NCBI RefSeq assembly: GCF_021495345.1
Contig: NZ_CP099397.1
Coordinates: forward strand, 868,001 to 932,000
From: Pseudomonas hydrolytica
GTDB lineage: Bacteria; Pseudomonadota; Gammaproteobacteria; Pseudomonadales; Pseudomonadaceae
Reading direction: 5' to 3'
DNA: 64,000 nt
Positions 27,009 through 36,253 of this stretch are shown here, one piece after another. The notes under the pieces are model-generated. The model saw only the letters and a program-made list of their open reading frames with translations. It was not told the DNA's origin and made no database searches. Every line of letters begins with the position of its first letter. Position 1 is the first letter of the stretch. Made by a program: the position numbers and the translations under genes.

Positions 27009-27997
27009 CTCTGGGTGCGGGCCTTGAAGCTGCGCTCGATGGCCTCGATGCCGGGCTGATAGTCGTCCTGCTCGACCGCCTGCAGCGTCCAGGCCAGCAC
27101 CCGTTCGGCGATGCGTTCGTGCTGCTGGCTCATGGCATTGACCCGCACCGGCAGAAAATCCAGCAACTGGGTATCGCCGAAGGTGGCCAGGCGCACCGCC
27201 GGCCAGCTCGCGCCGCCCTGTTCGCGCAGGGCATCGAATACCCCTTCGAGCAGCACGTAGGCAGTGGTCAGCAGCGCGTCGGGCGGGCCGGCCTCGGCCA
27301 GCAGTGCGCGCATCTGGCGGTGGCCGCTGGCGCGGCTGAACAGCTCGCCGTGATAGACGCTGACGCGGCCGTCGAAGCCGGCCAGCGCCGCGCGGAAACC
27401 GCGTTCGCGCGCCTGGCTGATCACCAGCTGCGGGCGTGCGCCGAGCAGGGCGATATGCCGCGGCGCCGGTTGCAGCAGGCTTTCGGTGAGGCGGCGGCCG
27501 GCCTGTTCGTCATCGCTGACCACCGAGCGGATGTGCTGAGGCGACAGCGCGCGGTCCACCGCCACCACCGGCAGGCCGGAGGCGACCAGCTCGGGGTACA
27601 GCGGATCATCCGCCGGCAGGCAGCTGGCGACGATCAGCGCTTCGCAGCGGCGTGAGCGGAACAGCTCCAGCAGCTGCCGCTCGCTGTCGGGGTCATCGTC
27701 GGAGCTGGCGATCAGCAACTGGTAGCCCGCGGCCCGCGCCTTCTGCTCCAGCAGCTTGGCCAGGCGCGCATAGCTGGGGTTCTCCAGGTCGGGGAGGATG
27801 AAGCCCAGGCAGCGGCTCTGTCCGCGGCGCAGGCTGGCGGCCTGCTGATCCGGCCTGTAGCCATGTTCCTGCACCACGGCCAGCACCCGCGCAACGGTTG
27901 CCGGGCTGATACGCCGGCGTTCGGCCTGGCCGTTGATCACGTAGCTGGCGGTGGTCACCGAGACCTGAGCCAGGCGGGCGATGTCGCTGAGTTTCAC
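27005..27997 (-). CDS. fruR: Fructose repressor FruR (Cra), LacI family
   Basis: The 330-residue regulator has the LacI-family helix-turn-helix at its very start (KLSDIARLAQVSVTTASYVING) and a periplasmic-binding-protein-like effector domain. It normally represses fruBKA until fructose-1-phosphate (or fructose 1,6-bisphosphate) binds. I chose the GTG at 27997, giving VKLSDIAR, because this is the family start and an AGGG site precedes it; the frame is open 23 codons upstream. It is divergent from fruB across the operator pair. Confidence 0.92.
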   Translation of the reverse strand: MKLSDIARLAQVSVTTASYVINGQAERRRISPATVARVLAVVQEHGYRPDQQAASLRRGQSRCLGFILPDLENPSYARLAKLLEQKARAAGYQLLIASSDDDPDSERQLLELFRSRRCEALIVASCLPADDPLYPELVASGLPVVAVDRALSPQHIRSVVSDDEQAGRRLTESLLQPAPRHIALLGARPQLVISQARERGFRAALAGFDGRVSVYHGELFSRASGHRQMRALLAEAGPPDALLTTAYVLLEGVFDALREQGGASWPAVRLATFGDTQLLDFLPVRVNAMSQQHERIAERVLAWTLQAVEQDDYQPGIEAIERSFKARTQR

Positions 27998-28102
27998 AGG
28001 CGCACCCTGTTGAAGAAAGGTTTTGGGCGGGGAGTCTAACCTGTCGTGACGACGACCGGGCTTCAAGGATCACCCATTATCGGCTAAGGTGCCAGTGCTT
28101 GA

Positions 28103-28127
28103 TGAATCGTTTCAGCAAAACGCTTCA
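28103..28127. promoter_or_regulatory. Two FruR operator-like sites
   Basis: TGAATCGTTTCA (28103-28114) differs at one base from the Cra/FruR palindrome TGAAACGTTTCA. CAAAACGCTTCA (28116-28127) is a weaker copy. Their centres are 13 bases apart. Both lie between fruR and fruB, so FruR probably controls fruBKA and possibly its own gene. Confidence 0.8.
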
Positions 28128-28221
28128 TCGACTAGTCTGGAACCTGTTCCCCGCTCCGGGGCCGACGCGCAGCAGGCTGCGCGCAGGTTTCGCACCTACA
28201 ACAATAAGCCGGAGGTACCCC

Positions 28222-31065
28222 ATGCTCGAACTCGATGCCAGCCAGATCCAGATGGGCCGGGTTGCGGCGAACAAGGACGAAGCCCTGGCCATGCTCGGCG
28301 ACGCGCTGGCCAGTGCCGGCCTGGCTACTGCGGCTTATCTCGAGGGCCTGCGGGCGCGCGAGGCCCAGGGGTCGACCTTTCTCGGTCAGGGCATCGCCAT
28401 TCCCCATGGCACGCCGCAGACCCGCGATCAGGTGCTGCGCACCGGCGTATGCCTGATCCAGTTTCCCGCCGGCGTGGACTGGGGCAACGGCCAGCTGGTC
28501 CATCTGGCCATCGCCATCGCTGCCCAGTCCGATGAGCACCTGCATCTGCTGCAACTGCTGACCCGCGCCCTGGGCGAGGGGGATCTGAGCCAGGCGCTGC
28601 GCGAGGCGCGTGAGCCGGCGCAGATCCTCGAACTGCTGCAGGGCGCGCCGCAGGCATTGGCGCTGGACGGGCAACTGGTGGCCCTGGGGCAGCCGGCTGA
28701 AGACTTCGACGAATTGCTCTGGCAGGGCGCGCGCCTGTTGCGCCAGGCCGGTTGCGCCAGCAGCGGCTTCGCCCTCGGGCTGGCGCGTGGCGAACCGCTG
28801 CCGCTGGGCGACGGCCTGTGGTGGCTGCACAGCGAGGCCAGCGTCGAGCGGCCGGGGCTGGCCTTCGTCACCCCGGCGCAGCCGCTGAGCTTTCGCGATG
28901 AGGCGCTGCGCGGCCTGTTCTGCCTGGCCAGCCAGGGCGAGGCGCATCGACAGGCGCTGGAGCGGTTGTGCGACGTATTGATCGGCGGGCGCGCCGCTGC
29001 GTTCAGCGAAGCCAGCGACAGCCGCCAGGTGATCGAGGCGCTGGGCGGCGAGGTGCCGCCGGACTGGCCGAGCCTGGCGCTGCCGCTGCTCAACGCCCAT
29101 GGCCTGCATGCCCGCCCGGCCAAGGTGCTCAGCGAACTGGCGCAAGGTTTTGCCGGCGAGATTCGCGTGCGCCTGCAGGGCGATGCGGGCGCCGGGGTCT
29201 CGGCCAAGAGCCTCAGCCGCCTGCTGGCGCTGGGCGCGCGACGCGGGCAGATGCTGGAATTCAGCGCCGAGCCCGGCATCGCCGATGCGGCGTTGCCGGC
29301 GCTGCGCGCGGCGCTTGCAGCCGGCCTGGGGGAAACCGTGGAACCGCTGCATGAAGAGGCATCGGCGCCGGCCGCGCCGGTCGCACCGCTGGCCGGCAGC
29401 TCGCTGCAGGCCGTGGCGGCCTCGCCGGGCATCGCCATGGGGCCGGCGCTGGTGCGCACGCCGCCGGTCTTCACCTTCGCCGAACGGGGGCAGGGCGGCG
29501 ATCACGAGCGCAGCCGCCTGGACGAGGCGCTGCGCAGCGTCGCCGCGCAGCTCCAGCGCCTGGTGGACGGTGCCGGTGTGGCGAGCATCCGCGAGATCTT
29601 CAGTGCCCACCTGGCCATGCTCGACGACCCGGCGTTGCGCGAGGATGTCGAGGCGCGTCTGGCCACTGGCGCCAGTGCCGAGGCGGCCTGGCAGCTGGAA
29701 GTGGAGGCCGCGGCCAGGCGTCAGGAGGCGCTGCACGACCCGTTGCTGGCCGAGCGCGCTGCCGATCTGCGCGACATCGGCAACCGCGTGCTGGCCCATC
29801 TGTGCGGTGTGGAGCTGCCCGGGGAACCGAGCGAGCCCTACATCCTGGTGATGAGCGAGGTGGGTCCTTCGGATGTCGCCGCGCTGGATCGCCAGCGCGT
29901 CGCCGGCATTGTCACCGCGCGCGGCGGTGCCACTGCGCACAGCGCGATCATCGCCCGTGCCCTGGGCATCCCCGCGCTGGTGGGTGCCGGCGATGGCATG
30001 CTGGCGCTGGCCCAGGGCACGCCGCTGCTGCTCGATGGCGACAGCGGTCTGCTGCGTGTCGCCCCGGCTGCGGCCGAGCGCGACCAGGCGCTGCGTGAGC
30101 GCGAGCAGGCGCAGCGCCGCCGCGAGCAGGCGCATGCCGAACGCCTGCAGGCGGCGCAGACCCGTGACGGCCTGCGCGTGGAGGTGGCGGCCAATATCGG
30201 CGCCAGTGGCGAAACCGCCGATGCGGTGGAACTGGGCGCCGATGCGGTGGGCCTGCTGCGCACCGAGCTGGTGTTCATGGAGCACGCCCAGGCGCCCGAC
30301 CAGGCCGCTCAGGAGCGCGAGTATCGGCGCGTGCTCGACGCCCTGGACGGCCGGCCGCTGGTGGTGCGCACCCTCGACGTCGGTGGCGACAAGCCCTTGC
30401 CCTACTGGCCGATGCCGGCCGAGGAGAACCCCTTCCTCGGCGTGCGCGGCATCCGCCTCAGCCTGCAGCGCCCGGAAATTCTCGAAACCCAGCTGCGCGC
30501 ACTGCTGGCATCGGCCGATGGCCGTCCGCTGCGCATCATGTTCCCCATGGTCGGCGCGGTAGAGGAGTGGCGCGCGGCGCGTGACCTGGTGCAGCGCCTG
30601 CGCGCAGAGATCGAGGTAGCCGATCTGCAGCTCGGCATCATGATCGAAGTGCCTTCGGCGGCGCTGCTGGCGCCGGTGCTGGCGCGCGAGGTGGACTTCT
30701 TCAGCATCGGCACCAATGACCTGACGCAGTACTGCCTGGCCATCGACCGCGGTCATCCGACCCTCTCGGCGCAGGCCGACGGCCTGCACCCGGCGGTGCT
30801 GCGCCTGATCGAAATGACCGCCACGGCGGCGCATGCCGAGGGCAAGTGGGTCGGCGTCTGCGGCGAACTGGCCAGCGACCGTCTGGCCGTGCCGCTGCTG
30901 GTCGGCCTGGGCGTCGACGAGCTGAGCGTGACGCCGCGCTCGATTGCCCTGGTCAAGGCGCGCGTGCGCGAACTGGATTGCCAGCAGGCTCGTGCCCTGG
31001 CGGCACGGGCCCTGACCCTGGACAGTGCCGGCGCGGTACGCGCGCTGGTCGCGGAGATGCACTGA
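28222..31065 (+). CDS. fruB: Fructose PTS multiphosphoryl protein (EIIA-HPr-EI fusion)
   Basis: This 947-residue protein carries phosphate from PEP to the fructose permease. Order: EIIA-Fru with phospho-His H62 (IAIPHGT), HPr with H296 (LHARPAK), and Enzyme I with H573 (GGATAHSAIIARALGIPA), followed by the PEP-binding C-terminal domain (RTLDVGGDKPLPYWP, EVPSAALLAPVLAREVDFFSIGTNDL). Pseudomonads have only this one sugar PTS, so the fusion supplies all phosphotransfer steps. The ATG at 28222 has GGAGG 6 bases upstream; the frame is open 41 codons earlier but reaches into the operator. It overlaps fruK by one base. Confidence 0.96.
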   Translation: MLELDASQIQMGRVAANKDEALAMLGDALASAGLATAAYLEGLRAREAQGSTFLGQGIAIPHGTPQTRDQVLRTGVCLIQFPAGVDWGNGQLVHLAIAIAAQSDEHLHLLQLLTRALGEGDLSQALREAREPAQILELLQGAPQALALDGQLVALGQPAEDFDELLWQGARLLRQAGCASSGFALGLARGEPLPLGDGLWWLHSEASVERPGLAFVTPAQPLSFRDEALRGLFCLASQGEAHRQALERLCDVLIGGRAAAFSEASDSRQVIEALGGEVPPDWPSLALPLLNAHGLHARPAKVLSELAQGFAGEIRVRLQGDAGAGVSAKSLSRLLALGARRGQMLEFSAEPGIADAALPALRAALAAGLGETVEPLHEEASAPAAPVAPLAGSSLQAVAASPGIAMGPALVRTPPVFTFAERGQGGDHERSRLDEALRSVAAQLQRLVDGAGVASIREIFSAHLAMLDDPALREDVEARLATGASAEAAWQLEVEAAARRQEALHDPLLAERAADLRDIGNRVLAHLCGVELPGEPSEPYILVMSEVGPSDVAALDRQRVAGIVTARGGATAHSAIIARALGIPALVGAGDGMLALAQGTPLLLDGDSGLLRVAPAAAERDQALREREQAQRRREQAHAERLQAAQTRDGLRVEVAANIGASGETADAVELGADAVGLLRTELVFMEHAQAPDQAAQEREYRRVLDALDGRPLVVRTLDVGGDKPLPYWPMPAEENPFLGVRGIRLSLQRPEILETQLRALLASADGRPLRIMFPMVGAVEEWRAARDLVQRLRAEIEVADLQLGIMIEVPSAALLAPVLAREVDFFSIGTNDLTQYCLAIDRGHPTLSAQADGLHPAVLRLIEMTATAAHAEGKWVGVCGELASDRLAVPLLVGLGVDELSVTPRSIALVKARVRELDCQQARALAARALTLDSAGAVRALVAEMH

Positions 31066-31985
31066 TGGCACGCATTCTGACCCTCACCCTGAACCCGGCG
31101 CTGGATCTGACCCTGAGCCTCGAGCGCCTGCAGGCCGGGGCGATCAACCGCTGCCATGAGCTGCGCAGCCACGCCGCCGGCAAGGGCCTGAACGTGGCTC
31201 AGGTGCTCGCCGACCTCGGCCACAACCTGAGCGTGGCCGGTTTTCTCGGTCGCGCCAACGCCGCACCGTTCGACAGCCTGATGCACAAGCGCGGTTTTCA
31301 CGACCTGTTCGTCCGCGTGCCGGGCGAGACGCGCAGCAATATCAAGTTGGCCGAAGCCGATGGTCGCATCACCGACCTCAACGGTCCCGGCCCGCAGGTC
31401 GAGGCCGAGCACCTGCAACGTCTGCAGGACGAACTGCAGCCGCTGTTGGCCGGGCATGACGCCGTGGTGGTGGCCGGCAGCCTGCCGCGTGGGGTGACGC
31501 CGCAATGGTTCGCCGGCCTGCTGCGGCAGATTAAGGCCAGTGGCGTGCCGCTGGCGGCCGATAGCAGTGGCGAGGCCCTGCGTGCGGCGCTGGGCGTCGC
31601 GCCCTGGCTGATCAAACCCAACGAGGAAGAACTGGCCGAGGTCTGCGGCGGCGATCTGTCCGCCGCCGTGCAGGGCCTGCGTGCACAGGGCATCGAGCAT
31701 GTGCTGCTGTCGCGCGGCGCGGCCGGTGTCGACTGGCATGGCCCGGACATCGCCCTGCGTGCGGTGCCGCCGCGGGTCGAGGTGGCCAGCACGGTCGGTG
31801 CCGGCGACTCGCTGCTGGCGGCCAGCCTGCATGGCCTGCTCGAAGGCTGGCCGGCCGAACGCATCTTGCGTCTGGCCACCGCGGTGGCCGCGCAGGCGGT
31901 CACCCAGATCGGTTTCGGCATCCACGATCGCGAGCAGTTGGCCCGTCTCGAGGCGGCCGTACAACTGCACCCCATAGAAGAATAA
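31065..31985 (+). CDS. fruK: 1-phosphofructokinase
   Basis: The 306-residue PfkB-family kinase turns fructose 1-phosphate into fructose 1,6-bisphosphate. The family start LTLTLNPALDLT, the HAAGKGLNVA substrate loop (about 37-46), and the ATP-site/catalytic motif STVGAGDSLLAA (about 243-254) are clear. It starts at TGATG overlapping the fruB stop, so translation is coupled. fruA follows after 11 bases. Confidence 0.95.
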   Translation: MARILTLTLNPALDLTLSLERLQAGAINRCHELRSHAAGKGLNVAQVLADLGHNLSVAGFLGRANAAPFDSLMHKRGFHDLFVRVPGETRSNIKLAEADGRITDLNGPGPQVEAEHLQRLQDELQPLLAGHDAVVVAGSLPRGVTPQWFAGLLRQIKASGVPLAADSSGEALRAALGVAPWLIKPNEEELAEVCGGDLSAAVQGLRAQGIEHVLLSRGAAGVDWHGPDIALRAVPPRVEVASTVGAGDSLLAASLHGLLEGWPAERILRLATAVAAQAVTQIGFGIHDREQLARLEAAVQLHPIEE

Positions 31986-31996
31986 GAGGCACTGAC

Positions 31997-33721
31997 ATGA
32001 ACCTGCTGATCGTTACCGCCTGCCCCAATGGCCAGGTCACCAGCGTGCTCTGCTCGCGTCTGTTGCAGGCGGCAGCCGAGCGCCTGGGCTGGCAAACCCG
32101 TGTCGAGGTGCACGACGCCCGCGCCATCGGAGCGCCCTTGAGCGAGGCGGATATCGCCGCTGCCGATCTGGTGCTGGTGGTCAAGACCGGCGAGCTGGCG
32201 CTCGGCCGTTTCGTCGGCAAACCCCTGCTGCAGGCCACGCCGGCCGAGGCGCTGGCCGACCCGCAGCGCTTTCTGCGCGAAGCCCCCGAGCGGGCCCGGC
32301 CCTATGCCGAGGATGCCGCCGCGCCGAGCGGGAGCAAGCGGCTGGTGGCAGTCACTGCCTGTCCCACCGGCGTGGCGCACACCTTCATGGCCGCCGAGGC
32401 GCTGCAGCAGGCGGCGATGCGTATGGGCATCGAGTTGCAGGTGGAAACCCGCGGCTCCGTGGGAGCGCGCAACCTGCTCGACGAGGCCGCCATCGCCGCT
32501 GCCGATGCCGTGCTGCTGGCCGCAGACATCGAGGTGGACACCGCCCGTTTCGCCGGCAAGAAGGTCTATCGCTGCGGCACCGGCGTGGCACTGAAACAGC
32601 CGCAACAGACCCTGGAACGCGCCCTGAACGAGGCACGCCCGCTGGCCGAGGCGGCGCCCAGCGCCGGCAGTGCGCCAGCCGCCAGCGGCGAGAAGTCCGG
32701 CCCCTACAAGCACCTGCTCACCGGGGTGTCCTACATGCTGCCGATGGTGGTGGCCGGCGGTCTGCTGATCGCCCTGTCGTTCGTCTTTGGCATCGAGGCG
32801 TTCAAGGAGGAGGGCACCCTGGCCGCTGCGCTGATGAAGATCGGCGGCGAGACCGCGTTCCAGCTGATGGTGCCGCTGCTGGCAGGCTACATCGCCTATT
32901 CCATCGCCGACCGTCCGGGCCTGGCACCGGGGATGATCGGCGGGCTGTTGGCCAGCTCGCTGGGCGCCGGCTTTATCGGCGGTATCGTCGCCGGTTTTCT
33001 TGCCGGCTATTCGGCCAAGGCCATCGCCCATTGGGTGCGCCTGCCGGCCAGCGTCGAGGCGCTCAAACCGATTCTGATCATTCCGCTGGTGGCCAGCCTG
33101 TTCACCGGGCTGGTGATGATCTACCTGGTCGGCAGCCCGGTGGCCGGCATGCTCGCGGGGCTCACCGCCTTTCTCGACGGCATGGGCAGCACCAACGCGA
33201 TCCTGCTCGGCGTGCTGCTCGGCGGCATGATGTGCGTCGATCTCGGCGGGCCGATCAACAAGGCGGCCTATGCCTTCTCCGTCGGCCTGCTGGCGTCGAG
33301 CAGTTATGCGCCGATGGCCGCGACCATGGCGGCCGGCATGGTGCCGCCCATCGGCATGGCCATCGCCACCGTGCTGGCGCGGCGCAAGTTCGCCCAGAGC
33401 GAACGCCAAGCCGGCAAGGCGGCCGGGGTGCTGGGGTTGTGCTTCATCTCCGAGGGGGCGATACCCTTCGCCGCCAAGGACCCGCTGCGGGTGATCCCGG
33501 CGAGCATCGCCGGCGGCGCGCTGACCGGCGCGCTGTCGATGTACTTCGGTTGCAAACTGATGGCGCCGCATGGCGGGCTGTTCGTGCTGCTGATCCCCAA
33601 TGCGATCAACCATGCCTTGCTCTACCTGCTCGCCATCGTCGCCGGCAGCCTGGTCACTGGCGTGCTCTATGCGCTGATCAAGCAGGGCGAAGCGCAGCCG
33701 CTGGTGGCCAGCGCGCAATGA
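31997..33721 (+). CDS. fruA: Fructose PTS permease EIIBC
   Basis: The 574-residue inner-membrane permease imports fructose as fructose 1-phosphate. It has an N-terminal duplicated IIB' domain (about 1-100, VTACPNG with C10), the active IIB domain with phospho-Cys C122 (VTACPTGVAHT), and the IIC channel domain (about 230-560; about eight or nine membrane segments, including GGPINKAAYAF). It is the last gene of fruBKA. Confidence 0.95.
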   Translation: MNLLIVTACPNGQVTSVLCSRLLQAAAERLGWQTRVEVHDARAIGAPLSEADIAAADLVLVVKTGELALGRFVGKPLLQATPAEALADPQRFLREAPERARPYAEDAAAPSGSKRLVAVTACPTGVAHTFMAAEALQQAAMRMGIELQVETRGSVGARNLLDEAAIAAADAVLLAADIEVDTARFAGKKVYRCGTGVALKQPQQTLERALNEARPLAEAAPSAGSAPAASGEKSGPYKHLLTGVSYMLPMVVAGGLLIALSFVFGIEAFKEEGTLAAALMKIGGETAFQLMVPLLAGYIAYSIADRPGLAPGMIGGLLASSLGAGFIGGIVAGFLAGYSAKAIAHWVRLPASVEALKPILIIPLVASLFTGLVMIYLVGSPVAGMLAGLTAFLDGMGSTNAILLGVLLGGMMCVDLGGPINKAAYAFSVGLLASSSYAPMAATMAAGMVPPIGMAIATVLARRKFAQSERQAGKAAGVLGLCFISEGAIPFAAKDPLRVIPASIAGGALTGALSMYFGCKLMAPHGGLFVLLIPNAINHALLYLLAIVAGSLVTGVLYALIKQGEAQPLVASAQ

Positions 33722-33838
33722 GTGCAGGGGCGCGAGGCTCGGTTACACTGGCCTAATCAGCGCCTGGGAAGTAGGGGCGGCGGCTCACCCGCCTGCCCCT
33801 TGGCGCCATCCCCCTCAGCCAGAAAGGATCTTCTGTAG

Positions 33839-36019
33839 ATGACTCAAGCTCTCGCGCATCGCTGGCGCTTCTTCCGTGCCGGCGGTTTCGATCAGGTGCA
33901 ACTGGAAACCCCGGCCGACCTCGCCGCCCTGCGCGGCCTGGACCAGAAACTCTGGGCCAGCCTGGCCTGCCCGGTGAACAACCTGGAGCTGGACCGGCGC
34001 ATGCTCGATTACATCGACCTGAACAAGGACGGTCGTATTCGCGCCCCGGAGATTCTCGACGTGGTGGACTGGACCCTGGCACGCCTGGCCGACCCGGCGG
34101 TGCTGTTCCAGCCGGGGCCGCTGCAACTGGCCTCGCTGACCGACGATGCCGAGGGCACGCGCCTGCGTCTGGCCGCCCAGCGCCTGCTGAGCCTACTCGG
34201 GCGTGCCGATGGCGATAGCCTGACGCCAGCCGATACCGCCAACCTGGCGCAGCTGTTCCCGCCGCACGAGGCCAACGGCGACGGCCTGGTGCCGGCCAGC
34301 CTTACCGACGACGCCACGCTCAAGGCGGCCATCGCCGACATCATCGCCTGCCTGGGCGCGCAGACCGACCGCAGTGGCGAGCCGGCCATCGGCGTCGAGC
34401 AGATCGCTGCCTTCTTCGATCAGGCGCGGCAGATGCACGCCTGGCATGCCCGGGTCGCCGAGCAGGGGCTGGACGTGTTCGGCGAGGGCACGGTGGCGGC
34501 GGTCGAGACGCTGAGCGCGGTGCGCGACAAGATCGACGACTATTTCACCCGTGTGGCCATGGCTGAGTTCGACCCGCGCGCGGCGGCGTTGATGAACGCC
34601 CGAGAAGAGGAGCTGGTGCGCCTGGCCTCGCTGTCGCTGGCCGATGCCGGCGAAGTGGCCGGCCTGCCGCTGGCCGCGGTGCAGCAAGGCGATCATCTGC
34701 CGCTGAGCAAAGGTCTCAACCCGGCCTGGCAGGACGCCATTGCCGCTTTCCGTCAGCGCGTGGTGGTGCCGGTCTATGGCGAGCTGGACAGCCTGTCGCG
34801 CGAGCAGTGGCAGCACCTGTTGACGCTCTGTGGCAACTACCTGGCCTGGCAGGCGGAGGCGCCCAAGCCGGCGATCGCCGAGGTGCTGAGCCGCGGGCGC
34901 ATTCTCGAACTGGTGGAGCAGGGCATCGAGACGCGCCTGCTGGCCCTGGTCGAGCAGGACAAGGCGGTGGCCGAGGCGGCTGGCGGCCTGGTCGATCTGG
35001 ACAAGCTGATTCGCCTGCGTCACGGCCTGATTGAGCTGCTGCGAAACTTTGTCTCGTTCCAGCGTTTCTATGCCCGCCAGGACAAGGCGGTGTTCCAGGC
35101 CGGCGTGCTGTACATCGACGGCAAGAGTTGCGATCTGGTGGTGGAAGTGGGCGATGTCGAGGCGCATGCCAAGGTGGCGGCGGCCAGCGACTGCTTCCTG
35201 CTCTACTGCGCCTGCACCCGTCGCGGCGAGCCGGTGCGCGGCAAGGAGGCGCTGAACATCGTGGTGGCGGTGACCGCCGGTAGCGAGGGCGACCTGCAGG
35301 CCGGTCGCCATGGTCTGTTCTACGACCGCGACGGCAACGACTGGGATGCCACCGTGGTCAAGGTGGTGCAGAACGCCATCAGCATCCGCGAGGCGTTCTG
35401 GTCGCCGTATCGACGCGTTTCCAAGCTGGTGTCCGATCAGGTGCAGAAGCTGGCGGCCAGCCGCGACGCCGACATGGTCAACAAGGCCGCGGCCAAGGTC
35501 GGCGAAACCGGCGCCGCGCCTGCTGCGACGCCGGCACCGGCGTTCGATATCGCCAAGTTCGCCGGGATCTTCGCCGCCATCGGCCTCGCCGTCGGCGCCC
35601 TGGGCACGGCGCTGGCCGCGGTGGTGACGGGGATTCTGTCATTGGTCTGGTGGCAGATTCCGCTGCTGTTTATCTGCGTGCTGCTGGCCATCTCCGGCCC
35701 TGCCATGCTGCTGGCCTGGTTCAAGCTGCGTCGGCGCAGCCTGGGGCCGATCCTCGACGGTAACGGCTGGGCGGTGAATGCCCAGGCGCGCATCAGCATT
35801 CCCTTCGGCACCGAACTCACGCAGATGGCGGTACTGCCCAAGGGCAGCGACCGTGCGCTGCGCGACCCCTATGCCAACAAGCCGGTGGTATGGCCCTGGA
35901 TCATCGCCCTGCTGCTGGCGCTGGGGCTGGGCTACTACGCCTGGAGCAACGGCGTGTTCAAGCCGACGCCGGAGGTGCCGGCCGAAGCGGCGGCGCCCGT
36001 CGACGCCGCGGCTGGCTGA
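33839..36019 (+). CDS. Large EF-hand membrane protein of unknown function
   Basis: I do not recognise the family. The 726-residue protein starts with no signal peptide. Residues 60-71 form a perfect EF-hand loop (D60, N62, D64, G65, I67, E71), so calcium binding is likely. A second Asp/Gly cluster with weaker fit is HEANGDGLV (about 140-148). The middle (about 200-540) is helical then mixed. Near the C-terminus there are three hydrophobic segments (about 574-603, 608-632, 682-702), the last followed by a Pro/Ala-rich tail. It seems to be a membrane-tethered cytoplasmic or periplasmic sensor of calcium. It follows fruA by 117 bases; a link to fructose is not shown. Confidence 0.75.
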   Translation: MTQALAHRWRFFRAGGFDQVQLETPADLAALRGLDQKLWASLACPVNNLELDRRMLDYIDLNKDGRIRAPEILDVVDWTLARLADPAVLFQPGPLQLASLTDDAEGTRLRLAAQRLLSLLGRADGDSLTPADTANLAQLFPPHEANGDGLVPASLTDDATLKAAIADIIACLGAQTDRSGEPAIGVEQIAAFFDQARQMHAWHARVAEQGLDVFGEGTVAAVETLSAVRDKIDDYFTRVAMAEFDPRAAALMNAREEELVRLASLSLADAGEVAGLPLAAVQQGDHLPLSKGLNPAWQDAIAAFRQRVVVPVYGELDSLSREQWQHLLTLCGNYLAWQAEAPKPAIAEVLSRGRILELVEQGIETRLLALVEQDKAVAEAAGGLVDLDKLIRLRHGLIELLRNFVSFQRFYARQDKAVFQAGVLYIDGKSCDLVVEVGDVEAHAKVAAASDCFLLYCACTRRGEPVRGKEALNIVVAVTAGSEGDLQAGRHGLFYDRDGNDWDATVVKVVQNAISIREAFWSPYRRVSKLVSDQVQKLAASRDADMVNKAAAKVGETGAAPAATPAPAFDIAKFAGIFAAIGLAVGALGTALAAVVTGILSLVWWQIPLLFICVLLAISGPAMLLAWFKLRRRSLGPILDGNGWAVNAQARISIPFGTELTQMAVLPKGSDRALRDPYANKPVVWPWIIALLLALGLGYYAWSNGVFKPTPEVPAEAAAPVDAAAG

Positions 36020-36034
36020 AGGGCGCGGGTGCTT

Positions 36035-36105
36035 TTGTAGGAGCCGGCTTGCCGGCGATCTTGTTGTGGCGGATAGACTGATCGCCAGCAAGCTGGCTCC
36101 TACAA
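36035..36105. repeat. REP pair (REPIN-like), classic Pseudomonas type
   Basis: TTGTAGGAGCCGGC at the left and GCTGGCTCCTACAA at the right, with inner GCCGGCGATC and GATCGCCAGC, form an inverted pair. This is the well-known Pseudomonas REP sequence mobilised by RAYT transposases. No RAYT gene is in the window. Confidence 0.85.
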
Positions 36106-36253
36106 GGTCTGTGGCTCTTAGCCGGGTAGAGCGTACTCGCGAAGCAGTGCGCCGCCGTTGGACGTGTCTGACACGGAGATGCGGCGGACTGTTCGCTGGC
36201 GCTACGAGCGGCCGGCGTCCCGGTCCGCCCTACGGCGTCCGGGCTCATGCCGC

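Noticed and set aside
28132..31071. Open frame of about 979 codons opposite to fruB
   Set aside because: It is antisense to a clear fruB gene and gives Arg/Gln/His-rich sequence with no family; it arises from high G+C codon bias.
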